Positions 1 through 8,462 of a DNA stretch of 20,537 nucleotides are shown here, one piece after another. Numbering within the stretch: the stretch's first letter is position 1; the number at the start of each line of letters is the position of its first letter. Below the pieces are notes generated by a model, which did no database searches, was not told where the DNA came from, and saw only the letters and a list, made by a program, of their open reading frames with translations. The stretch is taken from assembly GCA_016717655.1 (NCBI GenBank), contig JADKFC010000009.1, positions 1 through 20,537 on the forward strand, written 5' to 3'. The DNA comes from Saprospiraceae bacterium (lineage in GTDB: Bacteria; Bacteroidota; Bacteroidia; Chitinophagales; Saprospiraceae). The translations under genes were made by a program, and so were the position numbers.

Positions 1-2169
1 CAGACCTATTCAGGCATTCTCTGCCAGTATGATACCACAATGGCCCAGGATACTACTTTTGTAAACAGTCTTGTACCTCATTTGATCTTGATCCGGAAAA
101 TCTTCCGGCAGGATATAGTGAACCCGGCATTTCAGGCGTAGGAGTGTATGTGCGATTTGAGCCAGCAGCCATGATGATGATGTTCAAGGCAATTCAACCA
201 ATAAAAGTGCTTGTTTCAAAATCGTAAGAAAAGATGGACGGTTTTCAACTGGTGTGTGAAGAACCGACGGAACCCTTAATGGCAGGAAAGCAGAGATCAG
301 GAGATTGTGGTTATGAATAATATTGCCCCATAACCCTAAGCCAAACTGCAAAAGAGAAATTTGTAGCTACAATACGGGTGTACTCCCAGATCCATCAAAC
401 TCACTGGCCAGCAGATGATGATTGCGCCACGGTGATCTCGAGGTGGAGATAGCCATTACCCTGAAAACGGAAGTAAAATTTACAGTACAGGAAATGATGT
501 TCTGGTACCTATCCATCTGAAATCATGCAGAGTCGATTATGAAGTTGAAGACAGGGTGTGGCAATATCATTCACATTCTCAGCGCCATCCTTTGATGTTA
601 AAAGTTGCAAGGCACCTGTAGCAATTGAATGTAAGGCTTACACAGGCCCCTGGTACCCAAGTGGATAATGGATGGCAATGGTAACCAGGGAGGTGAAAAT
701 GTCGATCTTGACCTCTTCTTTCTTTGACAATGGCAGCTACCAAAGTTGTGGCAACAAGGTACACACAATTAAGCTTCTCTGCAGATGTAAATGATGACAC
801 ACTTACCTTGGATTGCAATGACTATAGGACTAAATGCAGTTGGAACTTTGGGTTACCGATGAAATGGTAATCAAGGTTATTGTACAACATTTGTGATGTT
901 CAAAACAATAATGTAATCATCTGGCCTCGGGATTGGTTGATTCTGATATCTCAGGTAAATACGATACCACCAGATAACAAGGTGTGAAGCCGTAAGTGTG
1001 AGGTTGTTGTCAAATGAAGAAAACATCAACAACAACACTGAAACGGAGCTTATGCCCACTAAAGCAACAAAGCAAAGGAATGGACTATGTGGTTAAACCT
1101 GTAAACGAGTGATGATTTCCTCAGTGGTGTAAGTACACTAGATTTGGTAATGATGCAAATGACACATTCTGGGGTATCAGCAAATTGGAATACACCATGG
1201 AAACTGCTTGCGGCTGATGTAAATCAGGACGGCAAAATCAGTGCTTCTGACCTTGTAACCCTTAGGAAGTTAATATTAGGCACCGAAAGTGCATTGCCTA
1301 ATGACAAGAGCTGGATGTTTATCTGGGACGGGCATAGTTTTGCAGACCCTGCTAATCCATGGATTGCAGGACTAACTGAAACTTACAACATAGAAAAACT
1401 GGGAATGGCAAAATATGGGCATCGATTTTACCGGCATCAAACTGGGTGATATTGATGGCAATGTGGCAACGCAAATGTTATACCATCAACCAACAGAAGT
1501 CAGGAAACCCTGGGCATTTTGGTTTGAAGATAAAGTGGTTGCGGCTGGAGACAAAGTCGTCACACCCGTTTATGCCAATGAAACACATTTGATTCAGGGA
1601 ATGCAGTGGCAATTGGAAGCCAATGGATTGACCATCACCGAGTATTAATGCCATTAACGAACTTGGCCTTGGAGCTGATGACTTTGTATCGAAGACGGTA
1701 AAATAATCAAAACCAGCCTTGCCATCCAAAATGGAAGGGTAGTGGGTAGAGATCAATTGCTGTTTGAAATCGAAGTTGTAGCTGAAACAGGCGGTAACCT
1801 TAGCAATATGTTGTCATTAGATAGCCGATTTGCAGCAGAAGCTTATGTTGGTGATGTATTGACAACACTTCCAATAGAATTGGTGGCAAGAAACAACAAG
1901 TTGGTTACTGCATTTGAAACCGAGCAAATCAAACCCAATCCTTGGAACGAAGCATCGGTGTTAACAATCTAATTGCCAGCTTCCGGTATTGTCAACCTGA
2001 TGGTCAGGGGATGCTGGGTAGATTGGTGGTTTCAAAATCTGTGTTCATGACAGCAGGAAAACAAAACATTGAATTTAACAGAGAAATGATTCAACATCCG
2101 GTGTATCATCTATAGTGTTGAGTTTGGAGGACAAATCAAACAGGGTGCAAAATGATAGTTCTGGATTAA
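1..2169 (+). CDS. Dockerin/T9SS-type secreted surface protein, 3' part, frameshifted
   Basis: Large secreted or cell-surface protein whose 5' end lies before the window. The reading frame changes many times, so it must be stitched together. Visible in order: Cys-containing repeat-like segments (for example DNGSYQSCGNK near 710-760 and GYCTTFVDVQNN near 880-910); a dockerin-type calcium-binding repeat at about 1213-1300 (DVNQDGKISASD followed by LRKLILG); a beta-rich domain at about 1480-1930; and a C-terminal sorting domain starting near 1937 (PNPWNEASV), with an AGKQNIEF segment near 2053 and ending KMIVLD-stop. This order, repeats then dockerin then T9SS tail, is typical of long Saprospiraceae surface proteins. 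The natural ligand or substrate cannot be told. A terminator hairpin follows the stop. The shifts look like sequence errors because each piece keeps family-like sequence. Confidence 0.75.
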
Positions 2170-2201
2170 GAATATATTCGATTGAGGTCTCTTATTACGA
2201 A

Positions 2202-2233
2202 AAGAGCGGGAGAAGTTCCGCCTCTTTTTTTAA
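2202..2233. terminator. Intrinsic terminator, probably bidirectional
   Basis: The stem AAGAGCGG / CCGCCTCTT (one bulged base) is followed by a T run on the plus strand, 33 bases after the stop of the dockerin/T9SS gene. On the minus strand the same hairpin lies just beyond the 3' end of the RNase P RNA and is followed by four T, so it may end both transcripts. Confidence 0.75.
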
Positions 2234-2235
2234 AT

Positions 2236-2601
2236 ACATATCTGTAAGCGGATTCTGTCCACCGGTAAAACCGGATGTCCTGTCATTTATCTAAGCTGCC
2301 TACCCCTTCCGGTACATCGTTGCCGATGCTCAGGCGAGTCACCTTTCTGCAAAGCAGACCGGAATATACATGGCATTTCAAGCCCACAAGGTTTATCCCT
2401 GTCTTCGGTTATGAGCCACCGTGGGCTCTTACCCCACGTTTTCACCTTACCCCATTCAAAGAATGAGGCGGTATAAGTTTTCTCATGACACTGTCTGTCC
2501 TACAGGTTTCCTGCAGTCCTATTCCCGTTAGATGGTGTGGTGCTCTACGTTGTCCGATTTTCCTCCCCATCCAAACAGATGGGAGCGACAGGCCGATATG
2601 C
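2236..2601 (-). ncRNA. rnpB: RNase P RNA, bacterial type A
   Basis: Catalytic RNA of ribonuclease P, which removes the 5' leader of pre-tRNAs. Read on the minus strand, it shows the conserved 5' core near 2553-2567 (GAGGAAAATCGGAC, family form GAGGAAAGTCCGG), a middle block GGTAAGGTGAAA followed by GGTAAGAGCCCAC (about 2420-2455), AAATGACAG (about 2281), and the 3' core ACAGAATCCGCTTA (about 2245-2258). Terminal helix P1 can form between CATATC (2595-2600) and GATATG (2237-2242), which fixes the two ends and gives about 366 nt, normal for type A. The 5' end matches the start site predicted from the upstream promoter. Two conserved spots each lack one base (see findings). Open frames inside this interval are not genes. 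Confidence 0.95.
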
Positions 2602-2606
2602 GAATA

Positions 2607-2638
2607 CAAATGTAGCTTTTTTTGTACTTTTGAAACAA
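2607..2638 (-). promoter_or_regulatory. rnpB promoter
   Basis: On the minus strand the -7 element TACATTTG (2607-2614) fits Bacteroidota TAnnTTTG, with TTG at 2636-2638 after a 21-base spacer as the -33 element. The predicted start near 2601 is where helix P1 of the RNA begins. Confidence 0.7.
2625..2632 (+). promoter_or_regulatory. -7 promoter element for the symporter gene
   Basis: TACTTTTG fits the TAnnTTTG consensus and lies about 12 bases before the candidate start of the symporter gene. No clear -33 TTG is found at the proper distance. It lies within the rnpB promoter, so the two promoters overlap back to back. Confidence 0.45.
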
Positions 2639-2643
2639 AAGGT

Positions 2644-3577
2644 GTGGGGAAAGTCTTGATCACATAAGAGTAAACTTTAACGCTGAACAGCTTTTTTTAC
2701 TCAACTTCTGTTTGGGGTTTTTAATGTTTTGGCATAGCCCTTGAGCTAACCCCCGAAGATTTTAAAGCCCTATTGAAAAATAAAAAGTACGCTGGTTGGC
2801 TTGTTAAGTCAAATGGTGTTGCTTCAATATTCACCATTGTTCTCATTGTAGTTATTGACCCCCATCCTGCCATTGCTGCCGGTATGCTGCTGGCTGCTGC
2901 CTGTCCGGGGGCAATGTTTCCAATTACGCTGTTCACCTGAGTAAAGGCAATGCCTCTTTGTCGGTCCTTTAACCACGTTTTCTACCCTTGCCGCAGCATT
3001 TACAACCCCTTTTGTGTTTAAATTTGGAATGGGTACTGTTTCCCACTCAAAAATCAGACGCTTACTTCAGCATTGATTTTTACAGCATGTTTATTTCTAT
3101 CGTTCAACTTATTTTGGTCCCCTGGTCCTTGGGAATGCTGCGTCGGTACTGAGGCCCTGGTTTTACCTAAAAAATTATTCCGGGTGTCAAACGTTTGAGC
3201 CTGGTCATTTCATTGCCTTTATCTTGTTTTCATGTTGCCGGTAATCTGGAGAATATTCAACAACATCTGCACAGGGTGTTTTTTATTGTTCTCATCCATA
3301 ATGGTCTTGCCCTGGTATTGGGATATTATTTTTCAATCATCATGGGAAGAGAGTAGGCAGAGATGCAAGAACCATTGTTATTGAAACAGGAATCCAAAAC
3401 TCAGGTTTGGCTTTAATTCTCTCATATTTAATTTTTTCATGGCAACGGAGGAATGGCCCCCTCATTGCGGCATGGTGGAGTGTTTGGCACCTTGTTTCAT
3501 CCTTTGTGCTTGCTTTGTATTGGAAAACCACCAGTAGCATGAAAAAAATGAGTCCTCGATTTTATAGGCTTAATTAA
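2644..3577 (+). CDS. Bile acid:sodium symporter family (BASS) transporter, frameshifted
   Basis: Inner-membrane secondary transporter, probably sodium-coupled uptake of an organic anion; the substrate cannot be told. Stitched frames give family landmarks in order: NFNAEQLFLLN, GIALELTPEDFK (about 2733-2770), HPAIAAGMLLAAACPG (about 2862-2910), LTTFSTLAAAFTTPF (about 2970-3015), a hydrophobic segment near 3100, and the strongly conserved RTIVIETGIQNSGLAL (about 3370-3415). It ends SPRFYRLN-stop. The length of about 310 residues fits the family. The start is uncertain: a GTG at 2644 gives MGKVL and then needs a one-base correction to enter the conserved frame; an ATG may have been lost to an indel. 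At least five frame changes are needed, interpreted as sequence errors. Confidence 0.8.
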
Positions 3578-3585
3578 AAATGCAT

Positions 3586-3622
3586 GGTTGGCAGAAGAAT
3601 CTTTTTCCACCAACCTTTTATT
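3586..3622. terminator. Possible terminator between convergent genes
   Basis: GGTTGG (3586-3591) and CCAACC (3610-3615) can pair across an 18-base loop, followed by TTTTATTTT on the plus strand. The hairpin lies between the symporter stop and the converging receptor stop. The stem is short and the loop large, so the call is weak. Confidence 0.4.
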
Positions 3623-5810
3623 TTAAAACGGATAGTCGCCATAGCTGTCAAACTTCTTCCATCTGAGGGCCAAACTCCCTGGCCGGGATAACCGGTTGGT
3701 CTTTTGGTAAAATACTTGCTCATCGGTCAGGTTGTTGAGGCTCACCCGGCAAATTAAAAGAGGCATTGAAACGGTATGCCATATTTACATCCCACAATGC
3801 ATAGAGGCACACCTTCCTCTAGCACCATTAGCACTTGGAGTTTCTGTGTTTAAGGCATCTGAATAGGAATCCGATACATAAGAATATTGGACGTTCAATG
3901 ACCATTTTTTATAAGCCGTCTGAAGTTCCGTTTCGGAAATCCAGGTTAGCACCGTTTCCAGTTTATTTCCTTGATAACAACATTTTCATTGCCATTTCTC
4001 AATTCACCGGAAGTAACTAGCATCCATGTAGGTAGTAGCAGAAAAGAAGGATATTCTACCATTTTCTGATTCCACATTCTGAAGTCAGAAAGCCACTCTA
4101 TTCCCTTTGTAAGACTATTGCCAATATTGGTTTATAAACAAAGGAATTGCCCAAATCATCGGTTAGGAATAAGGCTGCCAATTTATTGTCATACCATAAC
4201 ATAAATGCTGTAATATCTAGGGTTAACCAAGGGAAAATTTTCCCTTTGATGCCGGTATCCAGATTATACGCCGAGCATCTTTGATTTCCAAATTGTTTTT
4301 CGAGAACTGATCCCGGAATCAGATCAGCTAAGACAACGGGCCTATGCTTTTTGAAAAACCTCCATACAAATGCATATTGGGTTTGAGGTACCATAGCATG
4401 CTGATGCCCGGCAAAATATAGTAGTGTTTTACCAATTGAGAGGTGTATGGCCCTCACGGGTAGGAAGGTAAGAAATTTTTCCAGACATCTCTTACTCTCC
4501 CCATTTTCTATCCTTATGCCTGGAGAGATAGAGGGGAATTTCTAAGTAAGTTGAAATAAGTTTTCACAAAAATGCCACGTTTTGGGTCTTAAAATGAAGG
4601 TCTCTGCCGAAAACATTGTCTTTGGCTTTAAAGATCAAAATCAGTACTCGTAGTTCCTACGCCTTGTTGTCTTCTTTGAAGATCATTCTGAGCATAACGA
4701 ACACCCGCCACCAAAGTGTTTTTAAATTGAAATAAACCATGGTTGTATCGGCTTTATTTCGGTGTTGTGTGAGTTGAAGTTGTCGATATCAACTTGTCGG
4801 TTTTGTATTCCAGGGTTGATGCCTGGATTGTATCAGCCACATCGGCGAAGCCAATGAACTGAACAGAATTTCTATTGCCCAGAATTTGTGAACTTGTCAA
4901 AACAATGCTCAACTTATCAGAAGCATTGCACTGTAGGTCAAAGAGGGCACATAGATATTCGGATTAAAGTAATAGTTTCTGCTTCTGGTTCATGTGTTGG
5001 GTCGGTGTAAAATTGCTGATCAGTCAGTGGCCCCGAATTCTGTATGTATACGTGCTTTCCAACTCTTGCCCGTAGTGAAAGTCGAGAGGTCAATTGACCT
5101 TGAATGGACACAAATTGGGCCTGGCATCTGAGTGTGTATTTTGCCTGTAACCATCAGCTACCCCCCTTCGCTGATAATAGGTCATGTATTTCCATTTTCC
5201 AATTTTACCACCTAGCGAAAGATAGCCGCTCATCAACCCAAAACTACCTCCTGTAATTATGGCCTCACCTCCAATAGACCTGGCTGTATCAGGATCTTTA
5301 GTTACATAATTAATAGCACCGCCGAACTGGGCACCATATTGGAGAGCAGAAGTACCTCTTACCAGTTCAATTTGTTTGACAGACTAAGTGGAGCACTGTA
5401 ATGAGAGGCCGGATAACCGCAAATATCAGAATTGGTGGTTATGCCATTCTGGCTCACATAATATTCCCAACTTCTATGTGATCCAGGCCGCGGTGGCTAT
5501 ATTGAGCTGGTTGCCTGCACCATCCATATCATAAATGAAGGCGCTGGGCACCTTGGCAAAAACCTGTCTGCCCGATTTTCAGCTGTTTTACCGGAGCATC
5601 CTGGAGGGATATCAATTCAATTTTTTTACCCTGCCAATAAAGTACCATTGATGTTGGGTAAAATTTGACTTCTTGCGAAGGAAATCGATAGGAAGTAATG
5701 GTCACTGCTTCTATGTCAATCTTCTTCATGGTGTCCCGGCTTTGTGCCCAGGTTGTTTTATTGAGCCCCACCAAAATAACAATCAACAATAGTAGTTTTT
5801 GAATTCTCAT
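3623..5810 (-). CDS. FecA-like TonB-dependent outer-membrane receptor, frameshifted
   Basis: Outer-membrane active transporter, energised by TonB; similarity is to the ferric-citrate (FecA) type, so iron-chelate uptake is likely but unproven. The N-terminus (MRIQKLLLLIVILVGLNKT) is a signal peptide, followed by EAVTITSYRF and a short pre-plug segment. The plug domain reads in pieces: VFAKVPSAFIYDMDGAGNQ (about 5500-5555), QNGITTNSDICGYPASHY (about 5400-5460), QIELVRGTSALQYGAQFGG (about 5315-5375), NYVTKDPDTA. A beta-barrel follows and the protein ends KKFDSYGDYPF-stop. It lacks the carboxypeptidase-like N-terminal domain seen in the receptor at 18887. The span of about 730 residues fits the family. 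Frame changes are frequent and look like sequencing errors, since the conserved plug continues across them. Confidence 0.85.
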
Positions 5811-5824
5811 ACCTATTTTTTTTG

Positions 5825-5832
5825 CAAATCTA
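5825..5832 (-). promoter_or_regulatory. -7 promoter element of the FecA-like receptor gene
   Basis: TAGATTTG on the minus strand fits TAnnTTTG and lies 14 bases upstream of the ATG at 5810, predicting a very short 5' leader. No convincing -33 TTG and no Fur-box-like palindrome was seen nearby. Confidence 0.5.
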
Positions 5833-6018
5833 TTGCATTGTGGTTTTTGAAAGTAGTAAATTGGAATGATTCTAATATATATTCTAAGGTGTCAATTGAA
5901 AAATCACAGATTGTTTAAACTATAAAAATTGCCTGATTTTGCTGAACTTACAAGCCTGAAGACGGTCAAAAGAATTAATAATTGTTTAGTATTTTCCTTG
6001 TTTGTCTATGGACTATTA

Positions 6019-6044
6019 TAAAAAGGCCGGTTGTAAAACCGGCC
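6019..6044 (-). terminator. Strong intrinsic terminator after the DoxX-like gene
   Basis: On the minus strand an 8-bp perfect stem GGCCGGTT / AACCGGCC with a TTAC loop is followed by TTTTTATA. It lies 25 bases downstream of the DoxX-like stop codon. Confidence 0.9.
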
Positions 6045-6069
6045 TGATCCTAAACAAATATTATACTGG

Positions 6070-6435
6070 TTATGAAACATATCTAGCATCTTTTGCCAAA
6101 GCTGCATAAGCCAAGGCACCCCCTGCCATGGATATGTTTTTAAGATATTGATCATCTGCATAGCCTTTGGACCCTCATCGGCGGCACTCATCATGCCTTG
6201 AACGTGAGGTATTGAAAAAGAAGCAAAAGGACGGCAATCAGCACACTGCCAGCTTATCGTACTTGCCAATCATCACAGAAACAGATCCTGTTAAAAAGAC
6301 ACAAGCCGGTAAAATACACCATAACGGCACCACCGGGTGCCATGGCAGCCATTTGGTCGGCACCATCAAATGCATGAGTCCAAAACAAAGAGAGGAATAG
6401 CAAATAAATATTTGCCTGTTGATTACAGTTTGCAT
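6070..6435 (-). CDS. DoxX-like small membrane protein, frameshifted
   Basis: About 120-residue integral membrane protein resembling the DoxX/DoxD family. Stitched frames read FGLMHLM, ADQMAAMAPGGAVMVYFTG, LTGSVSVMIGKYDKLA, VLIAVLLLLFQYLTFKA, then MMSAADEGPKAMQMINILK and a C-terminus ending ALAKDARYVS-stop. This follows the DoxX plan: an N-terminal helix with G-x-x-H, a short periplasmic or cytoplasmic stretch, then helices with a LTG motif. The precise function is unknown; family members are often linked to redox or membrane stress. The start at 6435 (MQTVINRQ) is the best ATG. Several one-base shifts break it. It is monocistronic and closed by its own terminator. Confidence 0.65.
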
Positions 6436-6643
6436 TTACATTTTGTTTTATGATTAAATAATGGATAAATATATTAAAAATAGAACAATGTTGTATTTAT
6501 ATTTGTATTAAAAATTTCACATATAAAAACTACCCAAATTGAAAGGCTAAATGGACAAACGATAAGATTTATAAAGGAAAGACTGTTGGAAAGTTGGCTT
6601 AATTGTTTTTAAGGTCTGGGATGGTAAAAAAGAATTCAAAAGT
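6436..6643. other. AT-rich intergenic region between divergent genes
   Basis: About 200 bases separating the DoxX-like gene (minus) from the rimP operon promoter (plus). No coding sequence or stable hairpin could be supported here, and no clean TAnnTTTG element was found for the DoxX-like gene. Confidence 0.5.
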
Positions 6644-6674
6644 TTGATTTTCAACAAATTTTGATATATCTTTG
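6644..6674 (+). promoter_or_regulatory. Promoter of the rimP-nusA-infB operon
   Basis: TTG at 6644-6646 and TATCTTTG at 6667-6674 with a 20-base spacer match the Bacteroidota -33/-7 promoter well. Transcription should start near 6680, about 60 bases before the rimP reading frame. Confidence 0.8.
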
Positions 6675-6692
6675 CAGGGAATCATTCAAAGG

Positions 6693-6718
6693 AAAGGGAA
6701 CAAAAAGTTCCCTTTTTT
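6693..6718 (+). terminator. Terminator-shaped leader hairpin before rimP (attenuator candidate)
   Basis: The perfect 9-bp stem AAAGGGAAC / GTTCCCTTT with a five-A loop runs directly into a T tract. It lies between the operon promoter and rimP, so transcripts must pass it to reach rimP, nusA and infB. No plus-strand gene upstream needs a terminator here, because the upstream gene reads the other way. A role in attenuation is inferred. Confidence 0.65.
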
Positions 6719-6738
6719 ATTTAAATTCAAGATATTGT

Positions 6739-7196
6739 TTGGAAACAGGTGGAATCAAAGAAATAGTTGAGAAGTTTTTCACGGATAATGCCATGGAAAA
6801 TTGTTTTTTTGTAGATGCCAAAGGCAGTGTAAAAAAACTGGAAGTATTTGTAGACAAGGACGGAGGCATCTCATATGACGTGTGCCGTATGTTATCCAGA
6901 CATCTTGAATCCATTTTTTGATGAAGACAAAAGATACGGTGAATCTACATCTTAGATGTATCCTCACCAGGAGTTGGAAGTCCTTTGAAACTAAGCCGGC
7001 AATACCGGAACAATGTTGGAAGGACCATAGCAGTAAAGACCGCTGAAGCAAAACTGGAAGGTATTTTTAAAAGAAGCCGATGGAAACGGCTGCACCATAG
7101 AATATATTTTGGAAACAAAGGTTGACGGTAAGAAGAAAAGAAATTATTAACCACAAATTGAATTACGTGGATATTATTGAAGCAAAATTAAAATAA
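6739..7196 (+). CDS. rimP: Ribosome maturation factor RimP, frameshifted
   Basis: RimP acts in maturation of the 30S ribosomal subunit. The N-terminal alpha/beta domain reads GIKEIVEKFF, ENCFFVDAKG and KKLEVFVDKDGGISYDVCR; after a shift comes the family signature YILDVSSPGVGSPLK (about 6948-6990) and the C-terminal SH3-like part (RTIAVKTAEAKLEGIFKEA, ending YVDIIEAKLK). Span and length of about 152 residues fit RimP. There is no in-frame ATG; TTG at 6739 is the best start, or an ATG was lost to an indel. About four frame changes (near 6920, 6948, 7068 and 7133) in an essential-type gene indicate sequence errors. It is the first gene of the operon, 10 bases before nusA. Confidence 0.9.
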
Positions 7197-7206
7197 GCTT
7201 TTAATC

Positions 7207-8432
7207 ATGAATTTGGTTGAATCTTTCTCAGAATTTAAAGCCGGTAAAAACATAGACCGGCCTACCATGGTCAGGGGTATTGGAAGACGTGTTCAGGACT
7301 CTGATCAAAAAGAAATATGGATCGGATGACAATTTTGACGTAATCGTAAATACACAAAATGGTGACCTTGAAATGTGGCGTATCCGGTCTATTGTTCCGA
7401 TGGTGAGGTAACAGACGAAATGGGCCAAATCTCAGCCACTGAAGCCAAGGCAATCGACGCGGACTACGATGTAGGTGATGAGTGTTACGAACAACTTACC
7501 TTAGAAGAGTTTGGCAGAAGGTCCATTATGGCTGCAAGACAAACGCTGATCTCCAGAATTATGGACCTTGAAAAAGATGAGGTTTATAAAAAATATGTGG
7601 AGCGATTGGGTGAAATTGTTGTTGGTGAAGTAAGTCAGATCATGAAAAAAGAAGTTCTGATCCTGGACGATGCTACCGGCAATGAACTGGTACTCCCCAG
7701 AACAGAGATGATCAAAGGCGATTTTGTGCGCAAAGGAGATATGATCCGTGCGGTGATTAAAAGTGGAAATGCAACAATGCTACATTATCATTTCCAGAAC
7801 CGACAATCTTTTCTCGAAAACTACTTGAGCAGGAAGTACCGGAAATCGAAGATGGTCTTATCACCATCAAACGAATTGTCAGGTTTCCGGCGAAAAGAGC
7901 CAAAGTGGCTGTTGAGTCTTATGATGACAGAATTGACCCGGTTGGTGCCTGCGTTGGTATGAAGGGAAGCAGGATTCATGGCATCGTAAGAGAATTGAAG
8001 AATGAAAACATTGACATCATCAATTATACCACCAATACTTCTTTGTACATTCAAAGGGCATTGACACCAGCAAAGGTTTCTTCCATCAACCTGGATGATA
8101 ACCAGAAAAGAGCGGCAGTGTTTCTGAAACCAGATCAGGTTTCACTTGCCATTAGTAAAGGTGGTTTCAACATCAAACTGGCCGGAAAGCTGGTTGATTA
8201 TGAAATTGATGTGTACAGAGACAGTGATGAAGCAGAAGTCGACGACGTTGAACTCGAAGAATTTTCTGATGAAATCGATGAGTGGATCATCACAGAGCTC
8301 AAAAATATCGGATGCGATACTGCCAGAAGCGTATTGAATCTGAGCAAAGAAGAATTGTTAAGAAGAACAGACTTAGAAGAAGAAACCATCGACGAAGTTC
8401 TCGGCATTTTAGCAGCAGAATTCGAAGATTAA
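7207..8432 (+). CDS. nusA: Transcription termination/antitermination factor NusA, frameshifted
   Basis: NusA binds RNA polymerase and nascent RNA and tunes pausing, termination and antitermination. The ATG at 7207 gives MNLVESFSEFK. The N-terminal polymerase-binding domain spans about residues 1-125; the S1 domain follows (VGEVSQIMKKEVLILDD, about 7620-7680); KH1 carries GACVGMKGSRI (about 7950-7980) and KH2 carries AISKGGFNIKLAG (about 8150-8190). The C-terminus is acidic (EVDDVELEEFSDEIDE) with a helix-hairpin-like tail, and lacks the E. coli-type repeated acidic domains, as is usual in this phylum. Total of about 408 residues is normal. Three frame changes (near 7275, 7398 and 7825) are read as errors. 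It lies between rimP and infB, the classic order. Confidence 0.96.
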
Positions 8433-8462
8433 GCAAAGACACTTTATTACTAAAACCAATAA

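Noticed and set aside
2275..2667. Three open frames of 60-73 codons on both strands
   Set aside because: They lie inside the RNase P RNA gene and its promoter; the conserved RNA blocks explain the sequence.
4098..4457. 119-codon open frame on the minus strand as a separate gene
   Set aside because: It is one in-frame part of the frameshifted FecA-like receptor barrel, not a gene of its own.
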